From contig JAWHQI010000079.1 of the NCBI GenBank assembly GCA_033032865.1, positions 3,972,501 to 4,036,500 of the forward strand: a stretch of 64,000 bases of DNA, written 5' to 3'. The DNA is from Dactylorhiza incarnata (taxonomy: Eukaryota; Streptophyta; Magnoliopsida; Asparagales; Orchidaceae). Below are positions 10,272-22,500 of this stretch, one piece after another. Position numbers and translations under genes: made by a program. Each line of letters begins with the position of its first letter. Positions within the stretch are counted from its first letter, which is position 1. The notes under the pieces are model-generated. The model had not been told where the DNA came from and made no database searches. It saw only the letters and a list, made by a program, of their open reading frames with translations.

Positions 10272-13200
10272 TGTAACATCCCGATTCGAGCTAGACCCCT
10301 TGTGCGCGTTTTTGAGTCAAGTGAGTTGACTCGGGCTCGGGGTGTACTGAGGGCCAGGCTTGCACCTGAGCCGGTGAAGTGCACTCGACGAATGCGGCGA
10401 GTACCATTTCTATTCCTTGTCTCGATGCTTGCTGTATCGGGATCCGAGCTGTCCGGAGAGTATAATTTGAGCAATAAAACTCGAAGGAGGCGTACCGCCT
10501 TGAAGGAATTATAGTACGTACGTTACCTCAAATGGCACGGTCTGCGAATAACGTATTTATCCAAAAGGCGATATGAAGCTGACGGTCTCGGAATTCACCC
10601 CAGTCAGGTTTGTTAGATTCGTAAAGCCTATATGAGTTCAACGAAACTGTCCGCGCTCATCAGAACCGACGAAATTATGATGTGGTCTGCGAATAGCATA
10701 TTTATCCAAAATGGTGAAATTGACCAAACAATCTCGCAATTGACCCCAGTCAGTCTTGTTAGACTCGTCGCAATAGTACATGTTCAACAGATTTATCCGT
10801 TTGCGATTCTGACGTCATTTGAAGGAGTTTTGACGTTTAAGTCAAATTTGGCCGTAAATTCTCCGACAAGCATAAATTTACCAAACGAACTCGGAATTAA
10901 TCTCGGATCATCCCGGTGGATGCGTATCAACGAGACGGTCGAAGTGAGCCTATCTGGGACAAATTCTGAGCAATATTGAGTGATATACGGGTGTTTAAAA
11001 GTAATAAAATAATGTTTTGATAAATAATAATAATAATTTTATTACTATTATTATTTACTGTATATATATTAGTTATAATTTAGGGTTGCCATTCACTCCC
11101 CCCTCCAAAACCGATCCAACAATCGCCGTCATTTTCTTCCTCCCCTCCGTTCTTCTTCTGCCATGGTCGACCCCCCCTTGGAGCTCCGGCGACCTCGTCT
11201 CTTCGACGAGCTACTTCACCGAGGAAACCACCTAGCTCTCTCCACTCCTCGAGATCTCTCTCTCTCTAGCCTCCACCATGGCCGAATCTCATCCTCCTCC
11301 GGCGTGAGCCCCTTTCCGGCGAGCAACCCCACGAACTGCTCTCCACCATGGCCGAGTTTCCTCCATCTCCTCCCAAGCTTGGCCACGACTCTGGCACATC
11401 CTCCTCAGGGAGAGCAACCTTCCCGATCTCTCTCTCTCTATCTCTCTCTATCCCGTGAGATAGATTGCTCCAGATCTCTCACTTTCTCTCCACCTTCCAG
11501 ATCTATCAATCTCCTTCCCTCTCGTGCATCTCTCTCTCTCTCACTCTTCACTCATCTTACATGGCTGACCCCTTCATTGACAATCCAAGCTTCGACCAGC
11601 CACCTCTCCACCACATCCGACAGATGAACTTTTCTCCAAAATCTAAATGGCAGCAGTCCTCCTTTTGCTCCGACAAGTTCTTCTCCATTTTGACGAGATC
11701 CGATTCGACGAGATTCGACCATGACCGGGAGCAACGGACAAACGCCGCATACGCGGCTATTGGGTAGCATGCATGGACATTCGGTGAGATTCCTCCCCTC
11801 TCCCTTGGTGCTAGTTTCCTAGATCACACTAGGTGAGATATCGATCTCAATAGAGTCGATTGGAGAGCAAGCCGTGAAGAGACGGCCTGAAATAAATGTT
11901 CCGGGTAAATGTTCCGGCCACTTCCGAGCGCTAACACATCACCCGTCGATGTACCTCAAAGCGAGGAAGGTGGTGGCGGTGTTAGTCGGTCGGTTTGGGG
12001 TTTTTGGTGGATGACGAAGAGATGTGTTATATTTCAGGTTGGGCAGATCGCAGCCTTAGGCTGGAGGTAGACGATGAGGTGATCGTCTAATGTGCTTAAG
12101 ATGTGTGCTAGTAATTTTATTTTAATAACTGCAATTTTCTTTCACTCTTACATAGCCGAGTTTAAAAAGAATTTTATGTACCTTAGGCGCTGAAACGAGA
12201 ATTTTGCTCAACATAAAAGTTGTAGCTTAGGGCCTTACCCTTTTATGGGGCTTTAAATCATTAGGATCGGTGCCCTACAATAGCCTGGGTCCTCCATCTA
12301 CTGGAGGGTACCCTAATGGTGCCCTGGACCTTACTTTGTGAACATTTCCGCCTTACTTAAAGGTATAGGACTAATTTTTGGGACATGAGTGTATGTACTC
12401 TGGACAGCCGTACTACCAAAATATTAGAGTTTGTGGGAATTATTTTTCTATAATTTTTACCAAAACTTGATTCTCTAAAATGAAAATTATTGGGGTTTAT
12501 CAACCCATACAGACCCAAATCTTGGGTGGCATGATAGTTAGGGCATTAGTAGTCTATGATAAAGATATTAGCTCCATTAGAGGTCAGCATGTGGGTGGAT
12601 ACCCAATGCTTGATATGGGTAACTTATGTTATGGTGTGCTAATAGCTATATTTCTATACATAACCTATTTTGATATTCTCAGAACCTTGGCTTGGGGGAA
12701 TCCAACAAGGGTGGACATGGTGACTCACCATGATGCTTAACATCATCCTTGAGATGATGGGGATCCTTGGACACAAAATCCTTAAGAAGTTAGTTAATGT
12801 AATAATATCACATAAGGACACTTATGAAATAAAATAGGTCAAATGACCTAGGGAAAAATTATGATCTTTTGACACACATGTGTTCATGTCAAATTATCTC
12901 TTTGGAATTTCCGAGAGCTTGTGGTGTTGATTTTCTTGGAGAAAATTGATTATTAGTAAGTGTCACATTTATGTATTAATGAAATAATCGTGATTAATTA
13001 AAATTGAAAAATATGAAACTTTGTCACGAGTATATTTAGGGCATGTTACACCTTTAGTGGTTCTGCTGGAATTTTTGGAGCATGTTTACCTCTGATTATT
13101 AATCTATGTTGGGTTAAGAGCAATATAAGAATAATTTATTTACCCTAGATAGTTGTATTGGCTTGATCTCAAACTTTGGCTATGTTTATTTTAAGACATG

Positions 13201-15515
13201 GCAGGTCACTTAAAATTTACTTGGAATTGTGGGGCTAGTATTTTATATAGTTCATGTAGAAATATGATTTTAGCACCTTGTGAATTAATGAATTAAATAT
13301 GGCTAAATAACCTTGGAAATTCTAAAATTATGGTTAGATGTTTATTTCAGTCATATGAGCCACCAGTGAAAATTTCCTTAAAATTTTGGGATGATTATTT
13401 TAGGACTTAACATGTATAGTGACATTTTGGTAATTATGTCCAATTATTAAATAACATGCTAAATCACTTTAGAGGATTATGAATCTTTGTCCATTAACTT
13501 AAATTAACATTACATATCTCTGGTAATTTTATTGGACGATATGGACTTATATAATTTATACTTCATATGTAATTTAGCATGTGTCACATAATTAGATATA
13601 TATTATTAATGACCAATTTGACTGAGAAAATTATGAATTTTGGATCATGACCTACATAGGTTAGTGGGAACCGATGATAATTATATCAAATCATGAGGAT
13701 AAATATTTTGAGGGTTCCACCTTTGGGGTAAATATAGTTCACTTGAGTGGTCTAGGTTTAGCAAAAATTGAGTTTTGAGCTTAGACCTTCTAAACCTCAT
13801 GAGACTTGGGAGAAACTTGGAGCATAGCATTAGGAGATCGGATTTATCCTTTAAAACCATGAGGGGCTACCACTTAAGGTCAGGTTAAGGCTAAGTCAAG
13901 AGTTAAAGTTAAGTGCGAGCTGCGCTTAGCCCAATTGGGCAAAGTGGGAGTCGAAGTCTAAATCCACTTAACAATTAGAGCAACACGAAATGCGAAGTGA
14001 AATAAATCCACCAACTAAATTAAATATCTTTAGAAAGAGGAATTTGGGATTCAGCCCATCACATTCCATAGTACCGTTGAGAGCCCTTCACCGGGTATAC
14101 ATCGAGAAGTCCAAGATTAACCCTAAGATGTAATATCACTTAAATGTAGACAAGAGTATCATATGTAGGGTATTGTTAGAAATTCTAAACCTCCTCCTGG
14201 GTGTGGGAGTGATAGGTGTGTGGTATACTTGGTTGGACGAGCTGGAGGCTCGAGGGGAGAATAGCCCCGTTAGTTCTTGGATAATTGTGGCAGGTCTTCG
14301 GTACTAGGCAGGTCGTCACACCGACCGCGGTACGTGGACTTAGCGGGTGTGTTGGGGTCTAAGGGGCCAGCTTGTCTGCGTGTCGGGACGAATATTCCTC
14401 GAAGACACCTTACACTTAGCTCAAAGCCTGGTGGACTCCAGCAAAGAGTACGCAGAGCTCCGCGGTTGTTTAGCGCCGAGGCGTACGTGCGGTCTAGGCC
14501 TGGTAGTGTGCATACCCGCCTAGGAGTGGACGTCCCGGTCCGCTACCATCGTGTGTCTCAGCGGTTGGTACCCGAGAGGTTGGCTTCCTTTCAAACAGAG
14601 GGAACTACAAAGGTCTATGCGCATAGAGTCGTATGTGTGAGTTTCATTGCATAAAACATTCATGGCATAGCATTGCATACGCACTTGCAGATCCTCATCA
14701 TATAAATTAGTATTGGCTCTTTTAAATGATGAGTTACATTTTGGAAACCTTAACTTATAAGTTTGTATGAGCATTCATATAAGTTAGGGTACGATTATTG
14801 ATAGATTGCTATTTACTATTACGCTGCTCTTACTCTTTCTTACTTACTACTGCTATTTATTACTGCTTAAATTATTGTACTCACATTTATAATGCTTGGA
14901 CTTGTGTAGTGTAGCTCTTTATACACTTGTAGTTCTATTTATACACATGTTAGATGTACATTTAATTATGTTGTTGAGAGCCACTGTCACCTGCTTCTTT
15001 GGTTATAACCCTTGTTGTCCTCCGCTTCCTCCTTTTCTTCCGCCCGGTGCCTTGGAGTCGCCGGGGGAGCGGATGGGAAACCACTTAGTCTTTATGACTA
15101 ACCGTTGTTACACCACTATTTTTTTAGGAGCATACCCAGCAGGAGCAGTACCGGATAGATCAGAGTGATAGGGCTTGGAGACATGTTGCATCTTTTGCAA
15201 CAACACCTTCTGATACATTTGTGAGGGATTGTAGTTCTTGTTGTAGACTTCCGCTATACCTTGTTATAGTATATTTGGGAGCTCTTCTTTTTGCTTCCTG
15301 TCATTTATATTTTGTGGACATTAATACTTCGTGAATTTTGGACTCTTGAAAATATTCAATTTATTGATGGGTTGGCAAATGATATTGGTAATAGCCGGCA
15401 GAATAGGCGTCTTGTGGTATAGGTTAGCCCGTGTGCTGACGCTACCGTAAGGCAGCTGTTCTGGGCATAAGACTCCCCTCGGCCGTGTTTTGTGTTCCGG
15501 GAGGGGGATCTTACA
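10272..15515 (+). repeat. LARD LTR B, full length (5244 bp), recombinant
   Basis: It runs from TGTAACATCC to GATCTTACA and is followed by a primer site. Its first part (to about 11938) shares variants with LTR C; from about 12034 on it shares variants with LTR A. This is the pattern of a hybrid LTR made by unequal crossover. It contains the CT-rich leader, the 86-codon frame (12480-12740), and a GC-rich 3' segment (14230-14650). Confidence 0.9.
14041..14129 (+). repeat. module shared with copia-2 internal region (LTR B copy)
   Basis: About 88 bp with the conserved words GCCCATCACAT, TAGTACCG, GGGTA and AAGTCCAAGAT also occur at 23294-23379 (LTR C) and, clearly related, at 38005-38093 inside copia-2, an element of a different superfamily. 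Confidence 0.7.
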
Positions 15516-18500
15516 AATGGTATCAAAGCGCAACGATCCTGAGATAAAGAAGTCCATTAAACCACTAGGCCACCCTGTTAGCTAAATCAGTTTGAGGACA
15601 AACTGATGCAGCGGAAGCGGTGGTGTGCCCATGTGTAATTCACAATAAGTATGTCCGCTTTTACCTATAGAAAGCGCCAACCCAAGCCAAACTCGTACCC
15701 TTACGTATAGATGCTGGCTCATTCCGAGACAGTAATTTGTTTTCCCATTCCAACAGTCAGAGTTGGTTTGGCATATGATACCATTTTGGTCGACTTAGCA
15801 GGATAGGTCATGACGTATCCTAGCCTTATACGGATCTTGGGGATGATTGAGCCAAGCAAATAGTGACCTTGAGTGACTAAGGGAAGAGTTTAATGTGAGT
15901 GTAAATGCTAAAGACTCGCACCCTGAGATTTCTATCCCAGATATGGAGTAATATTATCATCTTACCCAAAAATTTTAGGGCAATCTCAATGAGATTGGTG
16001 CCAGTAGTCCATTATCAGCTTAGTAAGAGACCACCAAGCATGCCTTTAATACTGTATGTCGATACCTCTCACTTCTATTCATGTAGAAGGTTTCATATGG
16101 AGGAGATATCATAAGAATTCGGATTCAGAGAAGACTCATTTTGGGACGAATGTGTTATATTGGTGGTAGAAGAAACTCAGTCGAAGAGATACGGGGGCTT
16201 ATCTCTTCGTTTATTGGGCTAGTTATGTACCATCTTGGATCCTTTGAGGAGTTAGAATCTTTGTAATTTTTTGACATTGGAAGTTTTGACCCGTGAGAGA
16301 TAATTCACCTTAAGCAAAACAGACTGCTAAGGCCATGTTTGAGTTGATAGGAATTTTATTAGCGGAATAAGAGAGGAAAAGCATTTTTTGAAGATGATCA
16401 TTTTCTTTATAGTGTTCTAAGATTATGTGGATAAGTAACGAGGAAAGTAGTAAGTTAGACGTTTTGGTAAATATCCGTATCGACCTATACTTAACTTTTG
16501 ATGACATTATAGCTTGGTACTTGATGAAATTATGTACCCTCATGATGATATAATGAAGTTTGTATATGTACGAGTGGTTTAATGATCAACCATCCCAGGA
16601 AGTTAGGAAATTTGCAATGACTTGTATGTTAAAGGGATGTTAGGAAAAATTAATAGATCCAAATCGACTAGTAAAAGGCCAAAAAATAATGTGGCTTCAT
16701 TGATTCGACTACGTTTGATTTATGAAGATGACAAGGATAGTATGACTCGTTAATTGATTAAAAATCTCAAATGTTTATCATGGAATAAACATGTCATTAG
16801 CAATCTCTAGCGGCGATTGTGGGCAACTTTGGAGTTTATACGTTACATTCGAACAAGTAAGGGTTATGTGTAATATTATTGCCTTGGCAAGGTAGATTTT
16901 TAGAGGCTAAGTATCATAACCCTACAATGAGACAAGGTTTAAGTTCACGATAAGAGGCCCTTTAAATGGAACTATCTGGATCCCAAAAGAAATTCGGCAC
17001 AAATTATTAATTCGGTGCAAGTCTAACTATGATCTAGGTTGGACCAAAGTAATACCTGACTCGGGTCCTTGTGCTCTTAGAAGGAAGCGATAGATATACC
17101 TTCCTCTAAGCCCACAATGGTGGTTCGTAATATCAATAAGACAAATTGTTAAACTTCACAGGTCGAACAAATGTTGATTTTTGGGAATCATTGAAAATAT
17201 AAATTTGTCCAAGCTTAAATTCTTGAGGCAATAACATCATGTTGGGGATTTGTGGATCGAGATAGAATAACATCGTGGCAAGTGAAATGAGGCGTATGTG
17301 AACTCGATTGTTTTATGAACCAAAAGATAAATGGTGAAAATTCTTGATGATTAAACACATGAATATTTTGCCATGACGTGACATTGGAAATATCCTTGCC
17401 TCCCAAAATTTAAAAGTTAGCCAGTCACTTGCTAAATTTGGAAGACGTATACTATATGTATGAATCTTTTTACTATAAATATGATGATATGGAGAGTCAG
17501 AACACATAAATCGAAAATATCATGACCGCCTTTTGAAAGATTCATGATTTTGGGAAATAAAATTTAATTATCAGCAGTAGATATAGTGAAATCACATGAT
17601 AAATGTTAAGACCCCCTTTTAGTGAGAGCAACTCGTGACTAGTATCGCGGTTAGAAATAGTGCTTCTTATCTACTATCGAGGCAGTAAGAGACCTCTAAG
17701 TTTGATGTTCGTACCCACAATGTGATGCTCCTCGCTGTAGTTTACATCCATTTAGACTGCGAGCCTAGAAAGTGACCATTTTGTAGTCGGGAACATGTCG
17801 ACCCCTAAAAAGGTTGTGAAAATGGTAGCTTTGAGGGCCTAGAACACTTTATTAGGTCCCAGGAACTGTTATTCAAGTGCCTTGTGGCAAGTGCTTATAT
17901 GGTAAAACTCCTAATCGAGGACGGCATGCCCATAGAGCCAGTGTGCTTACAGGGGGTGAATGTACCAAACTGGTGGTCGAAGAATCATAACTTAGGTGTA
18001 TGGGGGCTAACCCTATTTCTTCATTTATTGGCCTAGCTAATGGACCAACTGAGGTTTCACTGGGAGTTAAAAATCTTTGTAGACTGCTTCACTTAGCCTT
18101 GCTATAATGAGGTTTTCTCATCTAAGTCGTTACAAGTCGACGATATTAGAATTAGGTACACCTTGATGAATGAGTCATTTTAAGCAAGGTGGATGGTTAA
18201 ACACCAAGTTTTGGATTACGTTGAGTCCCCTACCAGAATGACAGATGTGAGTACCTAAAGGATGGTTATGTCTTTGCTCTGATCGAAGGTTATGCGGAGA
18301 AGTAGACCAAGGAGAAATGGTGATCTAAAACCTTTTGGGATATACACCGAGGTTGTCGGGTTTTCATACATGAACTCCTGGATAAATCATATAGCTGGGT
18401 AATTGAGGATATGAATACACCCTGCTGAGTGCCAATTAGGACCTTTGTGGGTGACGTTGAGTAAAATTTAGCACGGTTTTAGATGGATGTCAATACTATG

Positions 18501-19526
18501 TGAAGGATGCAATGACATCCTGATGTGATGGTAAGGACTTGAGTTGGCAGTCCTTGAGTGCTGCTATGCACTAGTCGGATCCTGACAAGTGTTTGGATGA
18601 CATAAGGACTTTGTGGTAGTCCTTGGGTTGTAATAGCATGGGTTCCATCACTAGAACCTTATGGGTGTAGTAAGTGAAATCTCGAATCCTCTTGATAGTG
18701 TTGTAGTGCCTCTCAATGATCAATGGTCGGTCCGATGACCGCGCGACAAATTTTGGGGGACGCCTTGAAATTTGTTGAGTTGGAGTTGTATTTGATTGTT
18801 GATCAATGAGGTGTGTTTAAAAGTGACATATTTAGGATAATTGGTTTAAATCGTAGCACTCTTAGCGCCAAGGTTTGGCAACGTGGTTGTTAAGTTAACA
18901 AATTCACAATAGTGGTGTCAATACACTGGTTTGCGTGCATATGTAATGATATTGTAAATCAAATAAAATTACCGAGAATTTGTGTTGGAGACTCATGGCA
19001 GACAGGCATGATATTGATGCAAGACAACTGTTGATGACACTTGCTATAGAGATATAGTGTTTTGAGATCTAGTCCTGCAAGGTGTAAACGAGCTGGTGGC
19101 TCGGCAGTCTTGATGGTTCATAGAACTTGTATAGTGATATTGATGTTGGTAGTGGTAGCCGGTTACATCATGGTTATATAAATGAGTAGCATGCTTGAAG
19201 TCGTTCATACCAAGTCCTTCCTAAATGCTCCCTTGTATATTGTGTGCTTGAGATTAAATCACAACATAATCAGTTAGACTGATGTAGCGATTATTGAAAT
19301 AATGTGTCATTATTAGTTCGTATGACTTCACAAGGCAAGAGTGCGCATGCAATCTAGTTTCTATGTATAAACTGCAACAATTGAGAGTGCATACATACGC
19401 TTGAAATTATTATGGATGAAGTGCCCATGAGTGATTATGATGAGTATATTTTACTCTCATCCAGAAAATCCTCATAGCCTCAACCTAATATTTCGGGGAC
19501 GAAATTATTTCTTCATTTATTGGATT
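15516..19526 (+). mobile_element. LARD internal region 2 (non-coding, intact 4011 bp)
   Basis: It lies between LTR B and LTR C, starts with the primer site and ends in TTCGGGGACGAAAT about 20 bp before LTR C. Many stops in all frames and no zinc knuckle, protease, RT or integrase motif can be found, so it encodes no recognisable protein. It keeps the uninterrupted GTGAC site where the solo LTR inserted in copy 1. Confidence 0.85.
15518..15531 (+). promoter_or_regulatory. LARD primer binding site (initiator tRNA-Met)
   Basis: TGGTATCAAAGCGC starts two bases after LTR B and matches the 3' end complement of plant initiator tRNA-Met, apart from the usual small variation. It would prime minus-strand DNA synthesis. 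The equivalent after LTR A is deleted. Confidence 0.8.
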
Positions 19527-22500
19527 TGTAACATCCCGATTCGAGCTAGACCCCTTGTGCGCGTTTTTGAGTCAAGCGAGTTGACTCGGGCTCGGGGTGT
19601 ACTGAGGGCCAGGCTTGCACCTGAGCCGGTGAAGTGCACTCGACGAATGCGGCGAGTACCATTTCTATTCCTTGTCTCGATGCTTGCTGTATCGGGATCC
19701 GAGCTGTCCGGAGAGTATAATTTGAGCAATAAAACTCGAAGGAGGCGTACCGCCTTGAAGGAATTATAGTACGTACGTTACCTCAAATGGCACGGTCTGC
19801 GAATAACGTATTTATCCAAAAGGCGATATGCAGCAGACGGTCTCGGAATTCACCCCAGTCAGGTTTGTTAGATTCGTAAAGCCTATATGAGTTCAACGAA
19901 ACTGTCCGCGCTCATCAGAACTGACGAAATTATGATGTGGTCTGCGAATAGCATATTTATCCAAAATGGTGAAATTGACCAAACAATCTCGCAATTGACC
20001 CCAGTCAGTCTTGTTAGACTCGTCGCAATAGTACATGTTCAACAGATTTATCCGTTTGCGATTCCGACGTCATTTGAAGGAGTTTTGACGTTTAAGTCAA
20101 ATTTGGCCGTAAATTCTCCGACAAGCATAAATTTACCAAACGAACTTGGAATTAATCTCGGATCATCCCGGTGGATGCGTATCAATGAGACGGTCGAAGC
20201 GAGCCTATCTGGGACAAATTCTGAGCAATATTGAGTGATATACGGGTGTTTAAAAGTAATAAAATAACGTTTTGATAAATAATAATAATAATTTTATTAC
20301 TATTATTATTTACTGTATATATATTAGTTATAATTTAGGGTTGCCGTTCACTCCCCCCTCCAAACCCGATCCAACAATCGCCGTCATTTTCTTCCTCCCC
20401 TCCGTTCTTCTTCTGCCATGGTCGACCCCCCTTGGAGCTCCGGCGACCTCGTCTCTTCGACGAGCTACTTCACCGAGGAAACCACCTAGCTCTCTCCACT
20501 CCTCGAGATCTCTCTCTCTCTAGCCTCCACCATGGCCGAATCTCATCCTCCTCCGGCGTGAGCCCCTTTCCGGCGAGCAACCCCACGAACTGCTCTCCAC
20601 CATGGCCGAGTTTCCTCCATCTCCTCCCAAGCTTGGCCACGACTCTGGCACATCCTCCTCAGGGTGAGCAACCTTCCCGATCTCTCTCTCTCTATCTCTC
20701 TCTATCCCGTGAGTTAGATTGCTCCAGATCTCTCACTTTCTCTCCACCTTCCAGATCTATCAATCTCCTTCCCTCTCGTGCATCTCTCTCTCTCTCACTC
20801 TTCATTCATCTTACATGGCTGACCCCTTCATTGACAATCCAAGCTTCGACCAGCCACCTCTCCACCACATCCGACAGATGAACTTTTCTCCAAAATCTAA
20901 ATGGCAGCAGTCCTCCTTTTGCTCCGACAAGTTCTTCTCCATTTTGACGAGATCCGATTCGACGAGATTCGACCATGACCGGGAGCAACGGACAAACGCC
21001 GCATACGCGGCTATTGGGTAGCATGCATGGACATTCGGTGAGATTCCTCCCCTCTCCCTTGGTGCTAGTTTCCTAGATCACACTAGGTGAGATATCGATC
21101 TCAATAGAGTCGATTGGAGAGCAAGCCGTGAAGAGACGGCCTGAAATAAATGTTCCGGGTAAATGTTCCGGCCACTTCCGAGCGCTAACACATCACCCGT
21201 CGATGTACCTCAAAGCGAGGAAGGTGGTGGCGGTGTTAGTCGGTCGGTTTGGGGTTTTTGGTGGATGACGAAGAGATGTGTTATATTTTAGGTTGGGCAG
21301 ATCGCAGCCTTAGGCTGGAGGTAGACGATGAGGTGATCGTCTAATGTGCTTAAGATGTGTGCTAGTAATTTTATTTTAATAACTGCAATTTTCTTTCACT
21401 CTTACATAGCCGAGTTTAAAAAGAATTTTATGTACCTTAGGCGCTGAAACGAGAATTTTGCTCAACATAAAAGTTGTAGCTTAGGGCCTTACCCTTTTAT
21501 GGGGCTTTAAATCATTAGGATCGGTGCCCTACAATAGACTGGGTCCTCCATCTACTGGAGGGTACCCTAATGGTGCCCTGGACCTTACTTTGTGAACATT
21601 TCCGCCTTACTCAAAGGTATAGGACTAATTTTTGGGACATGAGTGTATGTACTCTGGACAGCCGTACTACCAAAATATTAGAGTTTGTGGGAATTATTTT
21701 TCTATAATTTTTACCAAACTTGATTCTCTAAAATGAAAATTATTGGGGTTTATCAACCCATACAGACCCAAATCTTGGGTGGCATGATAGTTAGGGCATT
21801 AGTAGTCTATGATAAAGATATTAGCTCCATTAGAGGTCAGCATGTGGGTGGATACCCAATGCTTGATATGGGTAACTTATGTTATGGTGTGCTAATAGCT
21901 ATATTTCTATACATAACCTATTTTGATATTCTCAGAACCTTGGCTTGGGGGAATCCAACAAGGGTGGACATGGTGACTCACCATGATGCTTAACATCATC
22001 CTTGAGATGATGGGGATCCTTGGACACAAAATCCTTAAGAAGTTAGTTAATGTAATAATATCACATAAGGACACTTATGAAATAAAATAGGTCAAATGAC
22101 CTAGGGAAAAATTATGATCTTTTGACACACATGTGTTCATGTCAAATTATCTCTTTGGAATTTCCGAGAGCTTGTGGTGTTGATTTTCTTGGAGAAAATT
22201 GATTATTAGTAAGTGTCACATTTATGTATTAATGAAATAATCGTGATTAATTAAAATTGAAAAATATGAAACTTTGTCACGAGTATATTTAGGGCATGTT
22301 ACACCTTTAGTGGTTCTGCTGGAATTTTTGGAGCATGTTTACCTCTGATTATTAATCTATGTTGGGTTAAGAGCAATATAAGAATAATTTATTTACCCTA
22401 GATAGTTGTATTGGCTTGATCTCAAACTTTGGCTATGTTTATTTTAAGACATGGCAGGTCACTTAAAATTTACTTGGAATTGTGGGGCTAGTATTTTATA

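Noticed and set aside
14277..14654. 125-codon frame in LTR B, with relative at 23529-23906, as a gene
   Set aside because: The two copies differ mostly by amino-acid-changing substitutions and lie in the LTR 3' part; it looks like chance openness in GC-rich sequence.
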